64,000 nt of DNA. Source: Magnetococcales bacterium. Its GTDB lineage: Bacteria > Pseudomonadota > Magnetococcia > Magnetococcales > JADFWU01. Of this stretch, positions 39,455 through 50,370 are shown one piece after another. The notes below the pieces were generated by a model. The model ran no database searches. It was not told the origin of the DNA and saw nothing but the letters and a program-made list of their open reading frames with translations. The stretch's first letter is position 1. Each line of letters starts with the position of its first letter. A program made the translations under genes and the position numbers. The DNA lies in assembly GCA_015234045.1 (NCBI GenBank), contig JADFWU010000005.1, positions 1 to 64,000 of the forward strand. The letters are read 5' to 3'.

Positions 39455-42235
39455 ATGTGGATGCAACGGTTTGGTCTTCGCGGACTGATTCTTACAGCAA
39501 TCATTGTTCCTTTGATTTTGCTTTCTTCTCTGGCTGTCTGGACATCCATGGTCAGTGGAACTGTTCAGGAAGAGACGCTGCATATTCGGGAAGTTAGCTT
39601 CACTTTGGCTTTAACAGCCAAAGAGATGGAAAATGATGTCATCCAGGTCCAACAATGGTTGACTGATATCTCAGCCACCCGAGGCCGTGATGGGCTGGAT
39701 GATGGCTTTAAGGAAGCGCAAGCCAGTGCCGAACGTTTTCGCCAAAAGCTAACGCTGTTCAAAAAGCATTTTCAACAGAGTAGTCAACAGGCCAGTCTAA
39801 ACGCTTTGAAAGAGCTGTCCAATCGGTTTGACAACTACTACGAAGCAGGTCAAACCATGGCACAGGCTTATGTTGAACAAGGACCAGCTGGCGGTAATGC
39901 CATGATGGCTGGTTTTGACCAAGAGGCTGAAGCGTTGGGTCAAGCGCTGAGTCTCTTTGTTGAGGGGCAGCTTCACGATGCCAAAGGGCGTATTGATATC
40001 ACGGTTAAAGACATTACCGGGCTGAGAAACGGTATTATCTTTTCGTCAATACTTGCCTTGATTCTGTTGTCTCTTCTTGGTGTGATTATCATTGTTACGG
40101 TTAATCAGGCGTTCAATCAGTTGAAAAACGCCATCCAGAAAATTTCTGACGGCAATTTGGATGATGAAGTTCAACAAGAAGACTATTCCAACGAATTTTC
40201 CATGGTTGCCAATCCGATCAATGAGATGGCCAAACATCTTTCATTCAGCCATCGGGTCATTGGTTTGCACGCAGGTTCATTGACTGCCTGTGCTTCCGAG
40301 TTGGTCAAAATTCGTGATCTGATTGCTGCGGATTCTCAAGATGTGGATCGCTCTGTTCGTACAGCAGCGTTGGAAAATACCAATTTGGGTGTTGAAATCA
40401 GTACAGTTGATGATTCAGTCAAAAAAGCATCTGAAAATATTCACGCGATTTCAGCGGCATCTCAACAGGTTTCTGATAGTGTAAACACCATTGCAGCAGC
40501 TGCCGAAGAGGCAAGCGCCAATATCACCACCATGGCATCCGCCGCTGAAGAGATTACCGCCAATATTGGTGGTGTTAATAATAATTTGGAACAGGTTGAT
40601 TCAGAAGTGAAACTTGTTGCCACTTCAGTACAAGAAATGACCGCAGCACTACAAGAGGTACGGAAACGCGCACAAGCAGCCAGCAAAGAGTCCAACCAAG
40701 CCAATGAACGCGCACAAAGTGCGACAACGGTGATGGATAAATTGGGTTCCTCAGCACATGAGATCGTCAATATGGTCAAGATGATCAACAGTATTGCTGA
40801 CCAAACCAACATGCTGGCACTTAATGCCTCCATTGAGGCCGCAGGGGCTGGTGAAGCGGGTAAAGGTTTCGCTGTGGTTGCCAATGAAGTAAAAGATCTT
40901 GCCCAGCAGACAGCGGATGTCACAAAAACAATTTCTGATAAAGTTGTTGAAATTCAGACCAATACAGAAGCAGTTGCAGAAGCTAATATGGAGATTGTCG
41001 AAAGTATTGATCGAATCAATCAGGTCAATGCGGAGATTTCCGAATCCGTTGATGAGCAGTCAGAGACCATCAACGGTATTGCCGATGCCATTCATGGTGT
41101 CGCAAGTGCTGCGGAAGAGGTGACGCGTAATGCTTCTGAGCTGAATCAAGCCGCTGAAGATGTGGCGCGTGCCGCTCTGGAAGCAGCCAACGGCACATCG
41201 GAAATTGCACGCTCTGCCACAGAAGTTGCTGAATCCGGCAGTGCTGTTTCCAATGATAGTCGCAATGCCATGCAGTTTATGGATAAGATTGTTCAAGCAG
41301 TGGGAAGAACGGTTGTCTCTTCTAAAACAGTACAGGAGCAGATGCGGGCCACGGGTAACACAGCCACAATGATGCGCGGTGCCGCTGAACATTTTAATAA
41401 TCTTGGCACTGTACTGCAAAAAATGGCTAACGCGCTCTATGTTTCTCAACTTGAAGTAGAAAGCGGACCTCAACCCTTTAATATTCGTGGCTTCAAGGAT
41501 GAACTCTTTGAGTTGCAGGGAAAACTAAACAGCTATGCCATGGGCCGTTCTGAATTTTCCGAACAGGATCTGCCCAACGCTGACCATTATACACTGGTAA
41601 AATGGTTACAGAATGAGGGGACCGCCGATTTTGGTCACTACTCCCAATTTAATGGGGCCAATAAGTATCTCGCCCAACTCAGTGATGAAGCGCGTCATGT
41701 TATAAAGCTTAGGGAAGGGCATCAAGATCCATTTCCTGCTATCAAAGCGTATAACTCGGCTCGTAATAGTCTGTTCCGTTGTCTGGATCAACTATACCTG
41801 GGTGAAGAGGGCATGAAACGTGAGAAGGAGCTTTTCTTCCCTTGGGATGACTCCATGAGCGTGGGTGTCAAGCAGTTTGATGATGATCACAAGCAATTAG
41901 TTGCTTATGTCAATGAACTACATCAAGCACTTAAAACTGGTGAAGGTAATGAGGTTTTAGGTGCTATTCTCACCAAACTCGCTTCCTATACAGAGACGCA
42001 TTTTGACAGGGAAGAGCAGTTAATGCGTAAACACAACTATCCCGGTTTGGACAATCAGGAAGGTGAGCATACGCGCATGATTGCTCAGGTCCAGGAGTTG
42101 GCTCAGGAGTTTAATAATGGTCGTTTCTCTGTTGCCATGGATGTTATGGGTTTTGCAAAATTCTGGCTGACGGAACATATTCTTGGTACAGATATGTCAT
42201 ATAAAGACTTCTTTCACAAAAAAGGGGTCAAGTGA
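39455..42235 (+). CDS. Methyl-accepting chemotaxis protein with C-terminal hemerythrin domain
   Basis: A 926-residue DcrH-like receptor. Membrane helices at about 9-30 and 192-216 flank a helical sensor domain. HAMP and a long signalling coiled coil follow, with the conserved tip region ([20 protein letters not shown]). A helical stretch at about 674-770 resembles a CZB domain but lacks clear zinc ligands. Residues 794-926 are bacteriohemerythrin: H812, H849, E853, H872, H908 and D913 are in place, but the first His of the usual HxxxH pair is Q868. Such receptors sense oxygen or redox state. Confidence 0.9.
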   Translation: MWMQRFGLRGLILTAIIVPLILLSSLAVWTSMVSGTVQEETLHIREVSFTLALTAKEMENDVIQVQQWLTDISATRGRDGLDDGFKEAQASAERFRQKLTLFKKHFQQSSQQASLNALKELSNRFDNYYEAGQTMAQAYVEQGPAGGNAMMAGFDQEAEALGQALSLFVEGQLHDAKGRIDITVKDITGLRNGIIFSSILALILLSLLGVIIIVTVNQAFNQLKNAIQKISDGNLDDEVQQEDYSNEFSMVANPINEMAKHLSFSHRVIGLHAGSLTACASELVKIRDLIAADSQDVDRSVRTAALENTNLGVEISTVDDSVKKASENIHAISAASQQVSDSVNTIAAAAEEASANITTMASAAEEITANIGGVNNNLEQVDSEVKLVATSVQEMTAALQEVRKRAQAASKESNQANERAQSATTVMDKLGSSAHEIVNMVKMINSIADQTNMLALNASIEAAGAGEAGKGFAVVANEVKDLAQQTADVTKTISDKVVEIQTNTEAVAEANMEIVESIDRINQVNAEISESVDEQSETINGIADAIHGVASAAEEVTRNASELNQAAEDVARAALEAANGTSEIARSATEVAESGSAVSNDSRNAMQFMDKIVQAVGRTVVSSKTVQEQMRATGNTATMMRGAAEHFNNLGTVLQKMANALYVSQLEVESGPQPFNIRGFKDELFELQGKLNSYAMGRSEFSEQDLPNADHYTLVKWLQNEGTADFGHYSQFNGANKYLAQLSDEARHVIKLREGHQDPFPAIKAYNSARNSLFRCLDQLYLGEEGMKREKELFFPWDDSMSVGVKQFDDDHKQLVAYVNELHQALKTGEGNEVLGAILTKLASYTETHFDREEQLMRKHNYPGLDNQEGEHTRMIAQVQELAQEFNNGRFSVAMDVMGFAKFWLTEHILGTDMSYKDFFHKKGVK

Positions 42236-42252
42236 TTTTCTTGTCTATTGGG

Positions 42253-42282
42253 TTAGGCGTTACGCAATTGCCAGTTGAAACA
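42253..42282 (+). repeat. Dispersed 30-bp repeat, copy 2
   Basis: Matches 14633-14662 at 28 of 30 positions. It lies 18 bases after the chemoreceptor stop. Two hairpins follow directly: CACGC/GCGTG (42281-42296) and GTTATTTC/GAAATAAC (42304-42329). Neither has a T-run. Confidence 0.75.
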
Positions 42283-42394
42283 CGCGTTAGGGCGTGAGAA
42301 GTCGTTATTTCTATTTTTGCGGAAATAACAGCTACCAATCCTTATTCAATTGCGTAATTTCATGGGTATTAACATCGGTAAAGTTGAAATAATT

Positions 42395-43711
42395 ATGCAT
42401 TCAAGTAATAAACCACTCGTTCTTGTCGCTGATGATTCAAGCTCTGCCAGGAAGCTGATTGCAGGTCATCTTGCTACGCTTGATTGCCGTGTCGTTGAAG
42501 CTGAAGACGGTAAGGAAGCGGTAAAAAAATTCAAAAAAGAGCTGCCAGACTTGGTTCTGATGGATGCCAATATGCCGATGGTTGACGGTTATCGCGCCTG
42601 TCAGGAAATCAAAAAGACACCAGAAGGTAAGCTTACGCCGGTTATCATGGTTACGGCTAATGATTCGCCAGAATCCGTTGATCAGGCTTTTGATGCCGGT
42701 GCGCAGGAGTATCTTACCAAGCCGGTCCACTGGCCTATTCTTCAACATCGCGTGCGTCTGGTCATTGAGGGCAAGCGGGCGCGTGATGCGCTTTCCGAGC
42801 AACATGCGCGTATGGATAGCATTTTCAATACTGCTGCTGACGCAATTATTGTTATTGATCAACAGGGTATTATTGAATCCCTAAATCGCGCTGCACGTGT
42901 GATGTTTGGCTATGATAAAGGGGCGCTATATGGAAAAAACATCTCCTGTCTGATGCCGGAACCCTATCACTCAGCCCATGATGGTTATCTGAAACAGTAT
43001 AAAAAAACCGGTAATAAGCATATTATTGGTGTTGGACGGGAAGCAGATGGACAGCGTAAAGATGGTACAACATTTCCAATGGAATTAGCGGTCAGTGAAG
43101 TCCGCTTGCCAGGTCGAACGCTTTATACCGGTATTATCCGAGACATAACCGAGCGTAAAGAGGCACAACGGTTGATCTCCTATCAGGCCAATTATGATGC
43201 CTTAACTGATCTGCCTAACCGTGCGCTGTTTATGAAGAAGCTCAATGCAGCCGTTGATCGTCCCATTGAAGATGACAATGGCTTCAGCTTGATCTTCATT
43301 GATCTGGACCGTTTTAAGTGGGTGAATGACAATCTGGGTCACCCAGCCGGTGATACGCTGTTACAGGACAGTTCAGCCCGGATTAAGGCATGCCTTGATG
43401 ATTCTGATGTCGTTGCGCGGTTGGGTGGTGATGAATTTACTGCCATTGTGCATCATGCCAAAACAACGGATCAGGCAATCAAAGTGGCCAATAAAATCTT
43501 GGATGCGCTTAATGAAGCCTTTCCGCTGGAAGGCAAGGAAGTCTATATCTCCGGTTCATTGGGCATTTCACTCTATCCTGAAGATGCATCCGATGTGGAA
43601 GCTTTGCTTAAAGCGGCTGATGAAGCCATGTACTGCTCAAAACGCGCTGGCCGCAATGGCTATCACCTTCATACCGGTGAATCAGAAATGCGTGAAAAGA
43701 AATATGAATAA
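42395..43711 (+). CDS. Response regulator diguanylate cyclase (REC-PAS-GGDEF)
   Basis: A 438-residue predicted c-di-GMP synthase. The receiver has its phosphoacceptor in LVLMDANMP, a PAS domain follows (IFNTAADAIIVIDQQG to RDITERKEA), and the cyclase has the intact GGDEF motif (RLGGDEFTAIV). There is no RxxD inhibition site at the usual place (DDSD instead). ATG 42395 brings the receiver to the N-terminus, but no good ribosome site marks it; TTG 42350 and ATG 42362 are alternatives. Its position after the hemerythrin receptor suggests a shared signal. Confidence 0.88.
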   Translation: MHSSNKPLVLVADDSSSARKLIAGHLATLDCRVVEAEDGKEAVKKFKKELPDLVLMDANMPMVDGYRACQEIKKTPEGKLTPVIMVTANDSPESVDQAFDAGAQEYLTKPVHWPILQHRVRLVIEGKRARDALSEQHARMDSIFNTAADAIIVIDQQGIIESLNRAARVMFGYDKGALYGKNISCLMPEPYHSAHDGYLKQYKKTGNKHIIGVGREADGQRKDGTTFPMELAVSEVRLPGRTLYTGIIRDITERKEAQRLISYQANYDALTDLPNRALFMKKLNAAVDRPIEDDNGFSLIFIDLDRFKWVNDNLGHPAGDTLLQDSSARIKACLDDSDVVARLGGDEFTAIVHHAKTTDQAIKVANKILDALNEAFPLEGKEVYISGSLGISLYPEDASDVEALLKAADEAMYCSKRAGRNGYHLHTGESEMREKKYE

Positions 43712-43724
43712 TTGATCACGATCG

Positions 43725-45512
43725 CTACTTAATCCACCATGAATAGACCCAGGAAAGTGGCTGGAAAAATTTTGGTGCGGTTGCTGGTCTGTTAAACTTA
43801 TTGGCGTAGGCAATGCGGTGGTACGGAATGTACCAATTTGGAATCAGATAGTGGTTGGTTTGTAGGATTCGGTCCAGTGCATGGCACGCTGTTATAAGTT
43901 CTGAACGGCTTTTGGCATAGATAATATGGTCCACCATGGCATCAACCACAGGATTGGATAATCCCATATAATTCCGGCTACCATTGGTGTTTGCCGTTGA
44001 GCTGTGCCACATATTGCGCTGTTCGTTGCCTGGTGAATGGGATTGCGGGAACACCGAAACGATCATGTCATAGTCAAAATCATGCACCCGACGTTGGTAG
44101 AGTGATGCGTCAACCGTGCGATAGTTCAGCGTGATACCCAATCGTTTGAGATTAGCCGCATAGGGTGCAAGGATTCTCTCAAAGGCTGGTGAGATCAAAA
44201 CCATTTCAATTTCAAAGTGTTTTCCCTCAGAATTTACAAGCATTCTCCGTTCGGAATCGATATGCCAACCCGCTTCTGTGAGCAGTTTTTTTGCTTTGCG
44301 CAGGTTCTTGCGAATGCTGTTTGGCGGCTTTGTAGAGTAGGGCGGTTGTATCGCTTTAAAGACATCTGGATTTAATTGAGCTTCAAATGGTTTGAGAAGT
44401 GCCAATTCCTCTTTTGATGGCATGCCGTTAGCAGCTAATTCTGAGTTAGAAAAGTAACTTTCATTTCTATCATACTGATCATAAAATAGATTTTTGTTAC
44501 TCCATTCGAAGTCAAACGCAAGGCTCAATGCTTTTCTGACTCTTAAATCCTTAAAGCGATCTCTGCGAAGGTTGAATACAAATCCTTGGATTCCTTGACC
44601 ATTTTCATGTGCCAATGTCTCTTTTATAATCCGCTTTTCATCAAAAGGCTTGCCCAAATAGTCACGGGCCCACTGTTTGGAGTTCATTACATGGATAAAA
44701 TCAAACTCACCCGCTTTAAAAGCCTCTAGTGCCACCACAGGATCTTTGAAAAAGGTGATCACAATCCGCTCAAAATTAAACTGACCGCGCCGGGCAGGCA
44801 CATCCCAACCCCAATAGTCAGGGTTTCTATGGTAGGTTATTGTTTTACCAGGTTTAAATGATTCAATAATATAAGGGCCAGAGCCGACTGGTGTTTCCAA
44901 ACCGCCTTTTTCAAACGGGTGTTTGTCATAGTAGGCTTGGCTGAGTACCGGCAATTCACCGGTGATATAGGCAAGCTCTCTATTCTTCTGCGAAAAGTGA
45001 AAACGAATACGCTGATTATCCAGGACTTCAGCTCGAATGATGTCTCGATAGTAGTTCTGATACAGCGGATGGGCTGCACTGGATTTCAATATCTCCAATG
45101 AAAAACGCACATCCTCAGCGGTTATCGGCGTGCCATCCGAAAATCGAGCATTTTTTCTCAGCGTATAGGTAACGGATAACGCATCATCGGCAACATCAAT
45201 ATCTTCCGCCACAAGGCCATATTGGACAGAGGCTTGATCCAAGGCGGATTCGGTTAACGTCTCGAAAACCAGCGTACCGAGCAGATCAGGAGCCATCCCT
45301 TTGAGTGTAAAGGGATTCATTTTATCGAACCCGCCCAAACTATGAAGCGTCAGCGTGCCACCAATTTTGGCTTTGTCGGGTTCGGTATAGGAAAAATTCT
45401 TAAAATCAGCTGGATAGTTCAATGGACCGTCCAAACTGAGACCATGAGCCGCAAAAAGGGCGCTACTTTGAAAAATGAGTAGCAAAGCAAAGGCAATCGT
45501 TTGTTTTTTCAT
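43725..45512 (-). CDS. Peptide ABC transporter periplasmic binding protein (YejA-like)
   Basis: A 595-residue SBP_bac_5 family protein with a signal peptide (MKKQTIAFALLLIFQSSALF). Family motifs include LRKNARFSDGTPITAEDVRF and GSGPYIIESFKPG. The C-terminal region (NEQRNMWHSSTANTNGSRN) resembles YejA of oligopeptide transporters. ATG 45512 starts the signal peptide; the frame runs to 45548. The permease and ATPase genes are not in the window. It is divergent from the Memo-AMMECR1 gene. Confidence 0.9.
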   Translation of the reverse strand: MKKQTIAFALLLIFQSSALFAAHGLSLDGPLNYPADFKNFSYTEPDKAKIGGTLTLHSLGGFDKMNPFTLKGMAPDLLGTLVFETLTESALDQASVQYGLVAEDIDVADDALSVTYTLRKNARFSDGTPITAEDVRFSLEILKSSAAHPLYQNYYRDIIRAEVLDNQRIRFHFSQKNRELAYITGELPVLSQAYYDKHPFEKGGLETPVGSGPYIIESFKPGKTITYHRNPDYWGWDVPARRGQFNFERIVITFFKDPVVALEAFKAGEFDFIHVMNSKQWARDYLGKPFDEKRIIKETLAHENGQGIQGFVFNLRRDRFKDLRVRKALSLAFDFEWSNKNLFYDQYDRNESYFSNSELAANGMPSKEELALLKPFEAQLNPDVFKAIQPPYSTKPPNSIRKNLRKAKKLLTEAGWHIDSERRMLVNSEGKHFEIEMVLISPAFERILAPYAANLKRLGITLNYRTVDASLYQRRVHDFDYDMIVSVFPQSHSPGNEQRNMWHSSTANTNGSRNYMGLSNPVVDAMVDHIIYAKSRSELITACHALDRILQTNHYLIPNWYIPYHRIAYANKFNRPATAPKFFQPLSWVYSWWIK

Positions 45513-45679
45513 CGTGTTTCCAGATGGTATTTCATTGGAAAGGGCCAAACATGCATGATATCCTAAAGGATGACCTGGATGGTATGTTTTTTCAAGTTCG
45601 AAAAAATCCTTGATGAATCAAAGGTCAAACAATAGTGCTGGAACGAGTGACTGTTTGGAAGAAATAAAGGAGTAATTCT

Positions 45680-47137
45680 ATGGCTGTTGAACAGAGTAGG
45701 GTGCGTCAACCGGCAGTTGCTGGTATGTTCTATCCCGATAATCCAGATGAATTACGCCAAATGGTTCAAGGGTTTATGGATAAAGCACCGGTACCGGATC
45801 AAGACCCGGTTGCTTTAGTGGCACCACATGCCGGTTATGTGTATTCCGGCTATACGGCAGCCTGTGCCTATAACAGTCTGCCAGAAGCAGACGCAGCTGC
45901 ACCACGCCGGGTTTTTCTGTTGGGTCCAAGCCATCGTGTCCATTTGGATGGTGTTTCTGTGGGCAACTATCAGGCCTATAATACACCGCTGGGTCAGGTT
46001 GCCATTGATCAGCAAAAAGTGGCTGAAATGCTCACAGAGCCTGATATCATTGATAATCCTGCACCGCACCAGTTTGAACACTCTCTGGAAGTGCATCTGC
46101 CTTTCATCATGGCATCGGTAAAGCACTTTACACTGGTGCCGTTGGTATTTGGAAAAATGGAACCAGCGCGTTTGGCTCAGATTCTTGATAAGTATACTGA
46201 ACCTAATGATTTAATTATTGTTTCATCCGATTTGTCACACTACTATCCCTATGATGAAGCCCGGCAACTGGATGGTAAATGTCACGCTGCAATGTTGGGT
46301 CAACAGCCTGGTTCCATGGCGGACTGCAAAGCCTGTGGCAATACCGGCATGACCGCGCTTTTGAATAGTGCGCGTGGCCGTAAATGGCAAACCACATTGG
46401 CGGATTATCGTACCTCTGGTGATACAGCTGGTGACAAGGCCAAAGTGGTTGGATATGCCAGTTATCTATTCTATCCTGACGATAAATATATTGATTCTAA
46501 ATGGAAAAAACATCCAGAATCCGGTGAAATTATTGACGGTTCAAGGGCAGGTAGCGCAACTAAGAATGACCAGGATACCGATAATCGCGGAAAAGAGATG
46601 ATTGCTCTGGTTCGTGAGCATCTGAAGCGTGTATTAAGTGGTCAGCCCGGACTGAATCCATTGGATATTGTTGCAAAAATACCGGATGCTACCAAAAATG
46701 GAGCCACTTTTATCACCCTGAATCAAAACGGCCAACTCAGAGGCTGTATTGGCTCTTTGGTGGCGCATAGGCCACTGAGTCAGGATCTGTTGGAAAACGG
46801 TGTTTCTGCCGCTGTACGTGATCCGCGTTTTAAACCGGTTCAATCTGGAGATTTGGACTCAATTTCCATTGAAATCTCGATTTTGTCCAATCCTGAGCCA
46901 CTGAGCTATAAAAATGACCTGGAACTGCTCAGAAAGCTCAAACCCGGTGTGCATGGCGTGATTCTGACCAAGAACGGCAAACGCGGCACTTTTTTGCCTC
47001 AGGTATGGGAGCAACTGCCAACACCGAGAACTTTTATGAAACGGCTGTGTCAAAAAGCTGGGCTGTCTGAATCATGCTGGCGGGATAAGCCAGAGATCCA
47101 AGTCTATACGGTGAAAAAGTATAAAGAGTCGCTGTAG
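45680..47137 (+). CDS. Memo family protein fused to AMMECR1 domain
   Basis: A 485-residue fusion of two parts of the AmmeMemoRadiSam set. Residues 1-275 are Memo-like: VAPHAGYVYSGYTAA, LLGPSHRVHLDG, HSLEVHLPFI and SDLSHYYPYDEA. After a hydrophilic linker, residues about 305-485 are AMMECR1, with the family signature LRGCIGSL, then AAVRDPRF. These families usually sit beside a radical SAM protein, which is not in this window. AAAGGAG precedes ATG 45680. The biochemical role is unsettled. Confidence 0.92.
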   Translation: MAVEQSRVRQPAVAGMFYPDNPDELRQMVQGFMDKAPVPDQDPVALVAPHAGYVYSGYTAACAYNSLPEADAAAPRRVFLLGPSHRVHLDGVSVGNYQAYNTPLGQVAIDQQKVAEMLTEPDIIDNPAPHQFEHSLEVHLPFIMASVKHFTLVPLVFGKMEPARLAQILDKYTEPNDLIIVSSDLSHYYPYDEARQLDGKCHAAMLGQQPGSMADCKACGNTGMTALLNSARGRKWQTTLADYRTSGDTAGDKAKVVGYASYLFYPDDKYIDSKWKKHPESGEIIDGSRAGSATKNDQDTDNRGKEMIALVREHLKRVLSGQPGLNPLDIVAKIPDATKNGATFITLNQNGQLRGCIGSLVAHRPLSQDLLENGVSAAVRDPRFKPVQSGDLDSISIEISILSNPEPLSYKNDLELLRKLKPGVHGVILTKNGKRGTFLPQVWEQLPTPRTFMKRLCQKAGLSESCWRDKPEIQVYTVKKYKESL

Positions 47138-47276
47138 TCGTTGGCTTTTCGTCAAAAATAGCCATAAATTCGGATATATAGGTATGATAACCAAATATGC
47201 ATAAATGTCGCATAAGATATATTATGTTAAATTTGCTGTGCGATTGATATTTGCATACCCATTTTCAAGCCCCTAT

Positions 47277-47332
47277 TGTTCTTGTGCCAATGTTCTTGTG
47301 CCAATGTTCTGGTGCCAATGTTCTGGTGCCAA
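47277..47332 (+). repeat. Tandem 14-bp repeat, four copies, before metG
   Basis: The unit TGTTCTKGTGCCAA occurs four times head to tail; the first two have T and the last two G at the seventh base. It lies in the 282-base gap between the Memo-AMMECR1 gene and metG, 88 bases before the metG ATG. No gene is seen in the gap. Confidence 0.92.
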
Positions 47333-47419
47333 CTTGCTAATGGTTGCCTTTGGGCTTTACTATCCTTGCCTGTCACATTGTCATCACATCTTACCTCTCT
47401 AAAGGTCTGAAACTGTTCC

Positions 47420-49471
47420 ATGGATACCCAATCACCGCGTCGTATTTTGGTTACCAGTGCTTTACCATATGCCAATGGTCACATTCATTTGGGCCATTTG
47501 GTTGAATATATCCAGACCGATATCTGGGTCCGTTTTCAGAAAATGCGTGGTAATGACTGCATTTACATCTGTGCGGATGATACCCATGGAACGCCGATCA
47601 TGCTTCGCGCCCAGTCTGAAGGTATTACGCCTGAGGAACTGGTTAATGCCATGCATGGCGAACATCTGGCCGATTTCAGCGGATTTCTGGTGGATTTCGA
47701 TAACTACTATTCGACAAATTCTGAGGAAAATAAACAACTTTCCCAAGAAGTCTATCTAAAACATCGTGAATCCGGCCACATTGAGATCAAAACCATCCAG
47801 CAGGCATTCTGCCCCAATGATAAGATTTTTCTGCCTGATCGCTATATTCGCGGCACATGTCCATCCTGTGGTGCTGAAGATCAATATGGCGACTCCTGCG
47901 AAAAATGCAGCGATACCTATGCACCAACCGATCTAAAGGATGCCGCGTGTTCGCTGTGTGGCACAAAACCGGTTGAAAAAGAGTCAGAACACCACTTTTT
48001 TAAACTGGCTGATTTCGAGGATTTCCTCAAAGAGTGGACACGCTCCGGTGCATTGCAGGATGAGATGTCCAACAAACTGCAAGAGTGGTTCACCGATGGC
48101 CTGAAAAGCTGGGATATCTCGCGGGATGGTCCCTATTTTGGCTTTGAAATTCCCGATGCACCGGGTAAGTATTTCTATGTCTGGCTGGATGCGCCGGTTG
48201 GCTATATGGCCAGTACGATGAATTACTGTGAAAAAACAGGACGTTCATTTGATGAATATTGGCGACAGGATGACCTTTCCGAGGTTTACCATTTCATTGG
48301 TAAGGATATTCTCTATTTTCACACCCTGTTTTGGCCAGCCATGCTCAAAGGCGCGGGTTTCCGCACACCCACAGCGGTATATGCCCATGGCTTTTTGACC
48401 ATCAATGGTCAGAAAATGTCCAAATCGCGCGGCACTTTTATCAATGCCCGTAACTATTTGAAGTATCTCAATCCAGAATATCTGCGTTACTACTATGCCG
48501 CCAAGCTTTCCAGCCGTGTTGATGATATTGATCTCAGTATGGATGACTTTATCCTCAGGGTAAACAGTGATTTAGTCGGTAAAGTAGTCAATCTGGCCTC
48601 ACGTACTGCCGGGTTTGTTAATAAGCGGTTTGGTGGTCAGTTGGCGGATAGCTATCCCGATGATAATGGTCTTTATCAAACGTTTTTGGATGCTGGTGAA
48701 GAGATTGCCCAACTCTATGAGTCACGCAACTACGCTAAAGCCATGCGCCGTATCATGGCGTTGGCTGATCTGGCCAATCAGTATGTTGAACAAAACGCCC
48801 CTTGGGTGTTGGCAAAGGAAGAAGGACGTGAACAAGATCTTCAGAATGTATGTTCTATCTCTCTGAATCTATTTAAAGTTCTGATTGCCTATCTCAAACC
48901 AGTTCTTCCAAAATTGGCGGAACAGGTTGAAGGTTTTCTGGGTATTGATCCCCTCACCTGGACCAATCTTGATACACCGCTGGCAGCTCATGGTATCAAG
49001 AAATTCAAACACTTAGTCTCTCGCGTAGATCCAAAGCATGTGGCCTCTTTGATGGATGCCTCCAAGGAGACTACAGCAGCAATACCTGCGCCCTCCTCCA
49101 CTTCCAAGAATAAAGAAAACAATAAAAACAAACAAAAACATATGGAAGAGATAGGAATAGAAGACTTTCTCAAAGTAGATCTACGTGCGGCATTGATTGA
49201 AAAGGCACAATCAGTTGAAGGCGCAGATAAGTTGCTACAATTGACCCTGGATGTTGGCCCCATGGGCAAACGCAATGTCTTTGCCGGAATCAAGGCAAAC
49301 TATGCGCCTGAAGATCTTGAAGGCCGGTATGCTGTTCTGGTGGCGAATCTTAAACCGCGTAAGATGAAATTCGGTTTGTCAGAAGGTATGGTGTTGGCCG
49401 CTGGTGATGGCAAAGGATTGTTTTTACTTGGTATTGATGACGGTGTTACAGCTGGAAGCAAGATTAAATAG
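47420..49471 (+). CDS. metG: Methionyl-tRNA synthetase
   Basis: Charges both methionine tRNAs, including the initiator at 297. The 683-residue protein has HLGH (HIGH-type), KMSKSRG, and a zinc knuckle (CPSCG, then CEKC and CSLCG). A Lys/Asn-rich linker at about 555-575 leads to a C-terminal OB-fold tRNA-binding domain, which dimerises in relatives. ATG 47420 begins at the family N-terminus ([20 protein letters not shown]). miaA starts two bases after its stop. Confidence 0.97.
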   Translation: MDTQSPRRILVTSALPYANGHIHLGHLVEYIQTDIWVRFQKMRGNDCIYICADDTHGTPIMLRAQSEGITPEELVNAMHGEHLADFSGFLVDFDNYYSTNSEENKQLSQEVYLKHRESGHIEIKTIQQAFCPNDKIFLPDRYIRGTCPSCGAEDQYGDSCEKCSDTYAPTDLKDAACSLCGTKPVEKESEHHFFKLADFEDFLKEWTRSGALQDEMSNKLQEWFTDGLKSWDISRDGPYFGFEIPDAPGKYFYVWLDAPVGYMASTMNYCEKTGRSFDEYWRQDDLSEVYHFIGKDILYFHTLFWPAMLKGAGFRTPTAVYAHGFLTINGQKMSKSRGTFINARNYLKYLNPEYLRYYYAAKLSSRVDDIDLSMDDFILRVNSDLVGKVVNLASRTAGFVNKRFGGQLADSYPDDNGLYQTFLDAGEEIAQLYESRNYAKAMRRIMALADLANQYVEQNAPWVLAKEEGREQDLQNVCSISLNLFKVLIAYLKPVLPKLAEQVEGFLGIDPLTWTNLDTPLAAHGIKKFKHLVSRVDPKHVASLMDASKETTAAIPAPSSTSKNKENNKNKQKHMEEIGIEDFLKVDLRAALIEKAQSVEGADKLLQLTLDVGPMGKRNVFAGIKANYAPEDLEGRYAVLVANLKPRKMKFGLSEGMVLAAGDGKGLFLLGIDDGVTAGSKIK

Positions 49472-49473
49472 CC

Positions 49474-50370
49474 ATGAAATCCTGGGATTCCATAGTCGTG
49501 CTGGGTGCCACTGCCTCTGGTAAAACAGGTCTGGCAGTGGCGCTGGCCCGTCAACTGAACGGTGAAATTATCTCTGCTGATTCCAGGCAGGTGTTTAAAG
49601 GCATGGATATCGGCACGGGTAAGGAGCTTGAAAGCTATGGCGAGATACCGGTGCATCTGGTGGATGAAGTTGAATGCGGTGAACCGTTTTCGGTTTATGA
49701 TTTTCAGAAGCGTTTTTATCAATATTATCAAGAGATAAAAACTAGAAATATGATGCCGATTCTAGCGGGAGGAACCGGCCTTTACCTGGATGCTGCACTC
49801 AGCAAAACACGCATATTGGCTGTGCCAATAAATCCTACCTTTCACAAGCTAATGGGTGCCCTGCCCCTTGAAACGTTACAGGAAAAGTTGATCTCAATTC
49901 AACCTGATCAACACAATACCACGGATATTAAAGATAAAAATCGTCTGATACGTGCGTTGGAAATCGCTGAAGCCAAGCTGGTCAGTCCAGTGGAGCCGGC
50001 ACCCGAAAGTCATCCACTTATTTTTGGTATTCGTTGGCCCAGAAAAGAATTAGCCAAACGCATTGATCAACGTTTGAAACAACGGCTAGAACATGGCATG
50101 ATCCAGGAAGTACGCAATCTGCTTGATGGCGGTGTACCTGCTGAAACATTAGAATATTATGGCCTGGAATATCGTTTTCTGACCCAGTTTGTAACCGGTC
50201 GCTTGCGTCGAAACGATATGGTGCAAAAATTGAATAGTGCTATTCGACAGTTCGCCAAACGTCAAGAGACTTGGTTTCGCCGTATGGAAAAAAACGGTAC
50301 ACAAATTCATTGGCTTGATGGCTATCAAAACCCCCTGCAACACGCACTAAAAAGGTGTGGAATTCAATGA
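49474..50370 (+). CDS. miaA: tRNA dimethylallyltransferase
   Basis: Transfers the dimethylallyl group to A37 of tRNAs, the step before MiaB (1636). The 298-residue protein has the P-loop GATASGKTGLAV, the SADSRQVFKGMDIGTGK motif and the C-terminal FAKRQETWFRR. It lies two bases after metG, and its stop overlaps the PilZ gene start as ATGA, so metG-miaA-pilZ form a unit. Confidence 0.96.
   Translation: MKSWDSIVVLGATASGKTGLAVALARQLNGEIISADSRQVFKGMDIGTGKELESYGEIPVHLVDEVECGEPFSVYDFQKRFYQYYQEIKTRNMMPILAGGTGLYLDAALSKTRILAVPINPTFHKLMGALPLETLQEKLISIQPDQHNTTDIKDKNRLIRALEIAEAKLVSPVEPAPESHPLIFGIRWPRKELAKRIDQRLKQRLEHGMIQEVRNLLDGGVPAETLEYYGLEYRFLTQFVTGRLRRNDMVQKLNSAIRQFAKRQETWFRRMEKNGTQIHWLDGYQNPLQHALKRCGIQ

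Noticed and set aside
47277-47332. Sigma-54-like TTGGCAC motifs on the minus strand of the 14-bp repeats
   Set aside because: The -12 TTGC element is missing at the required spacing in every unit.
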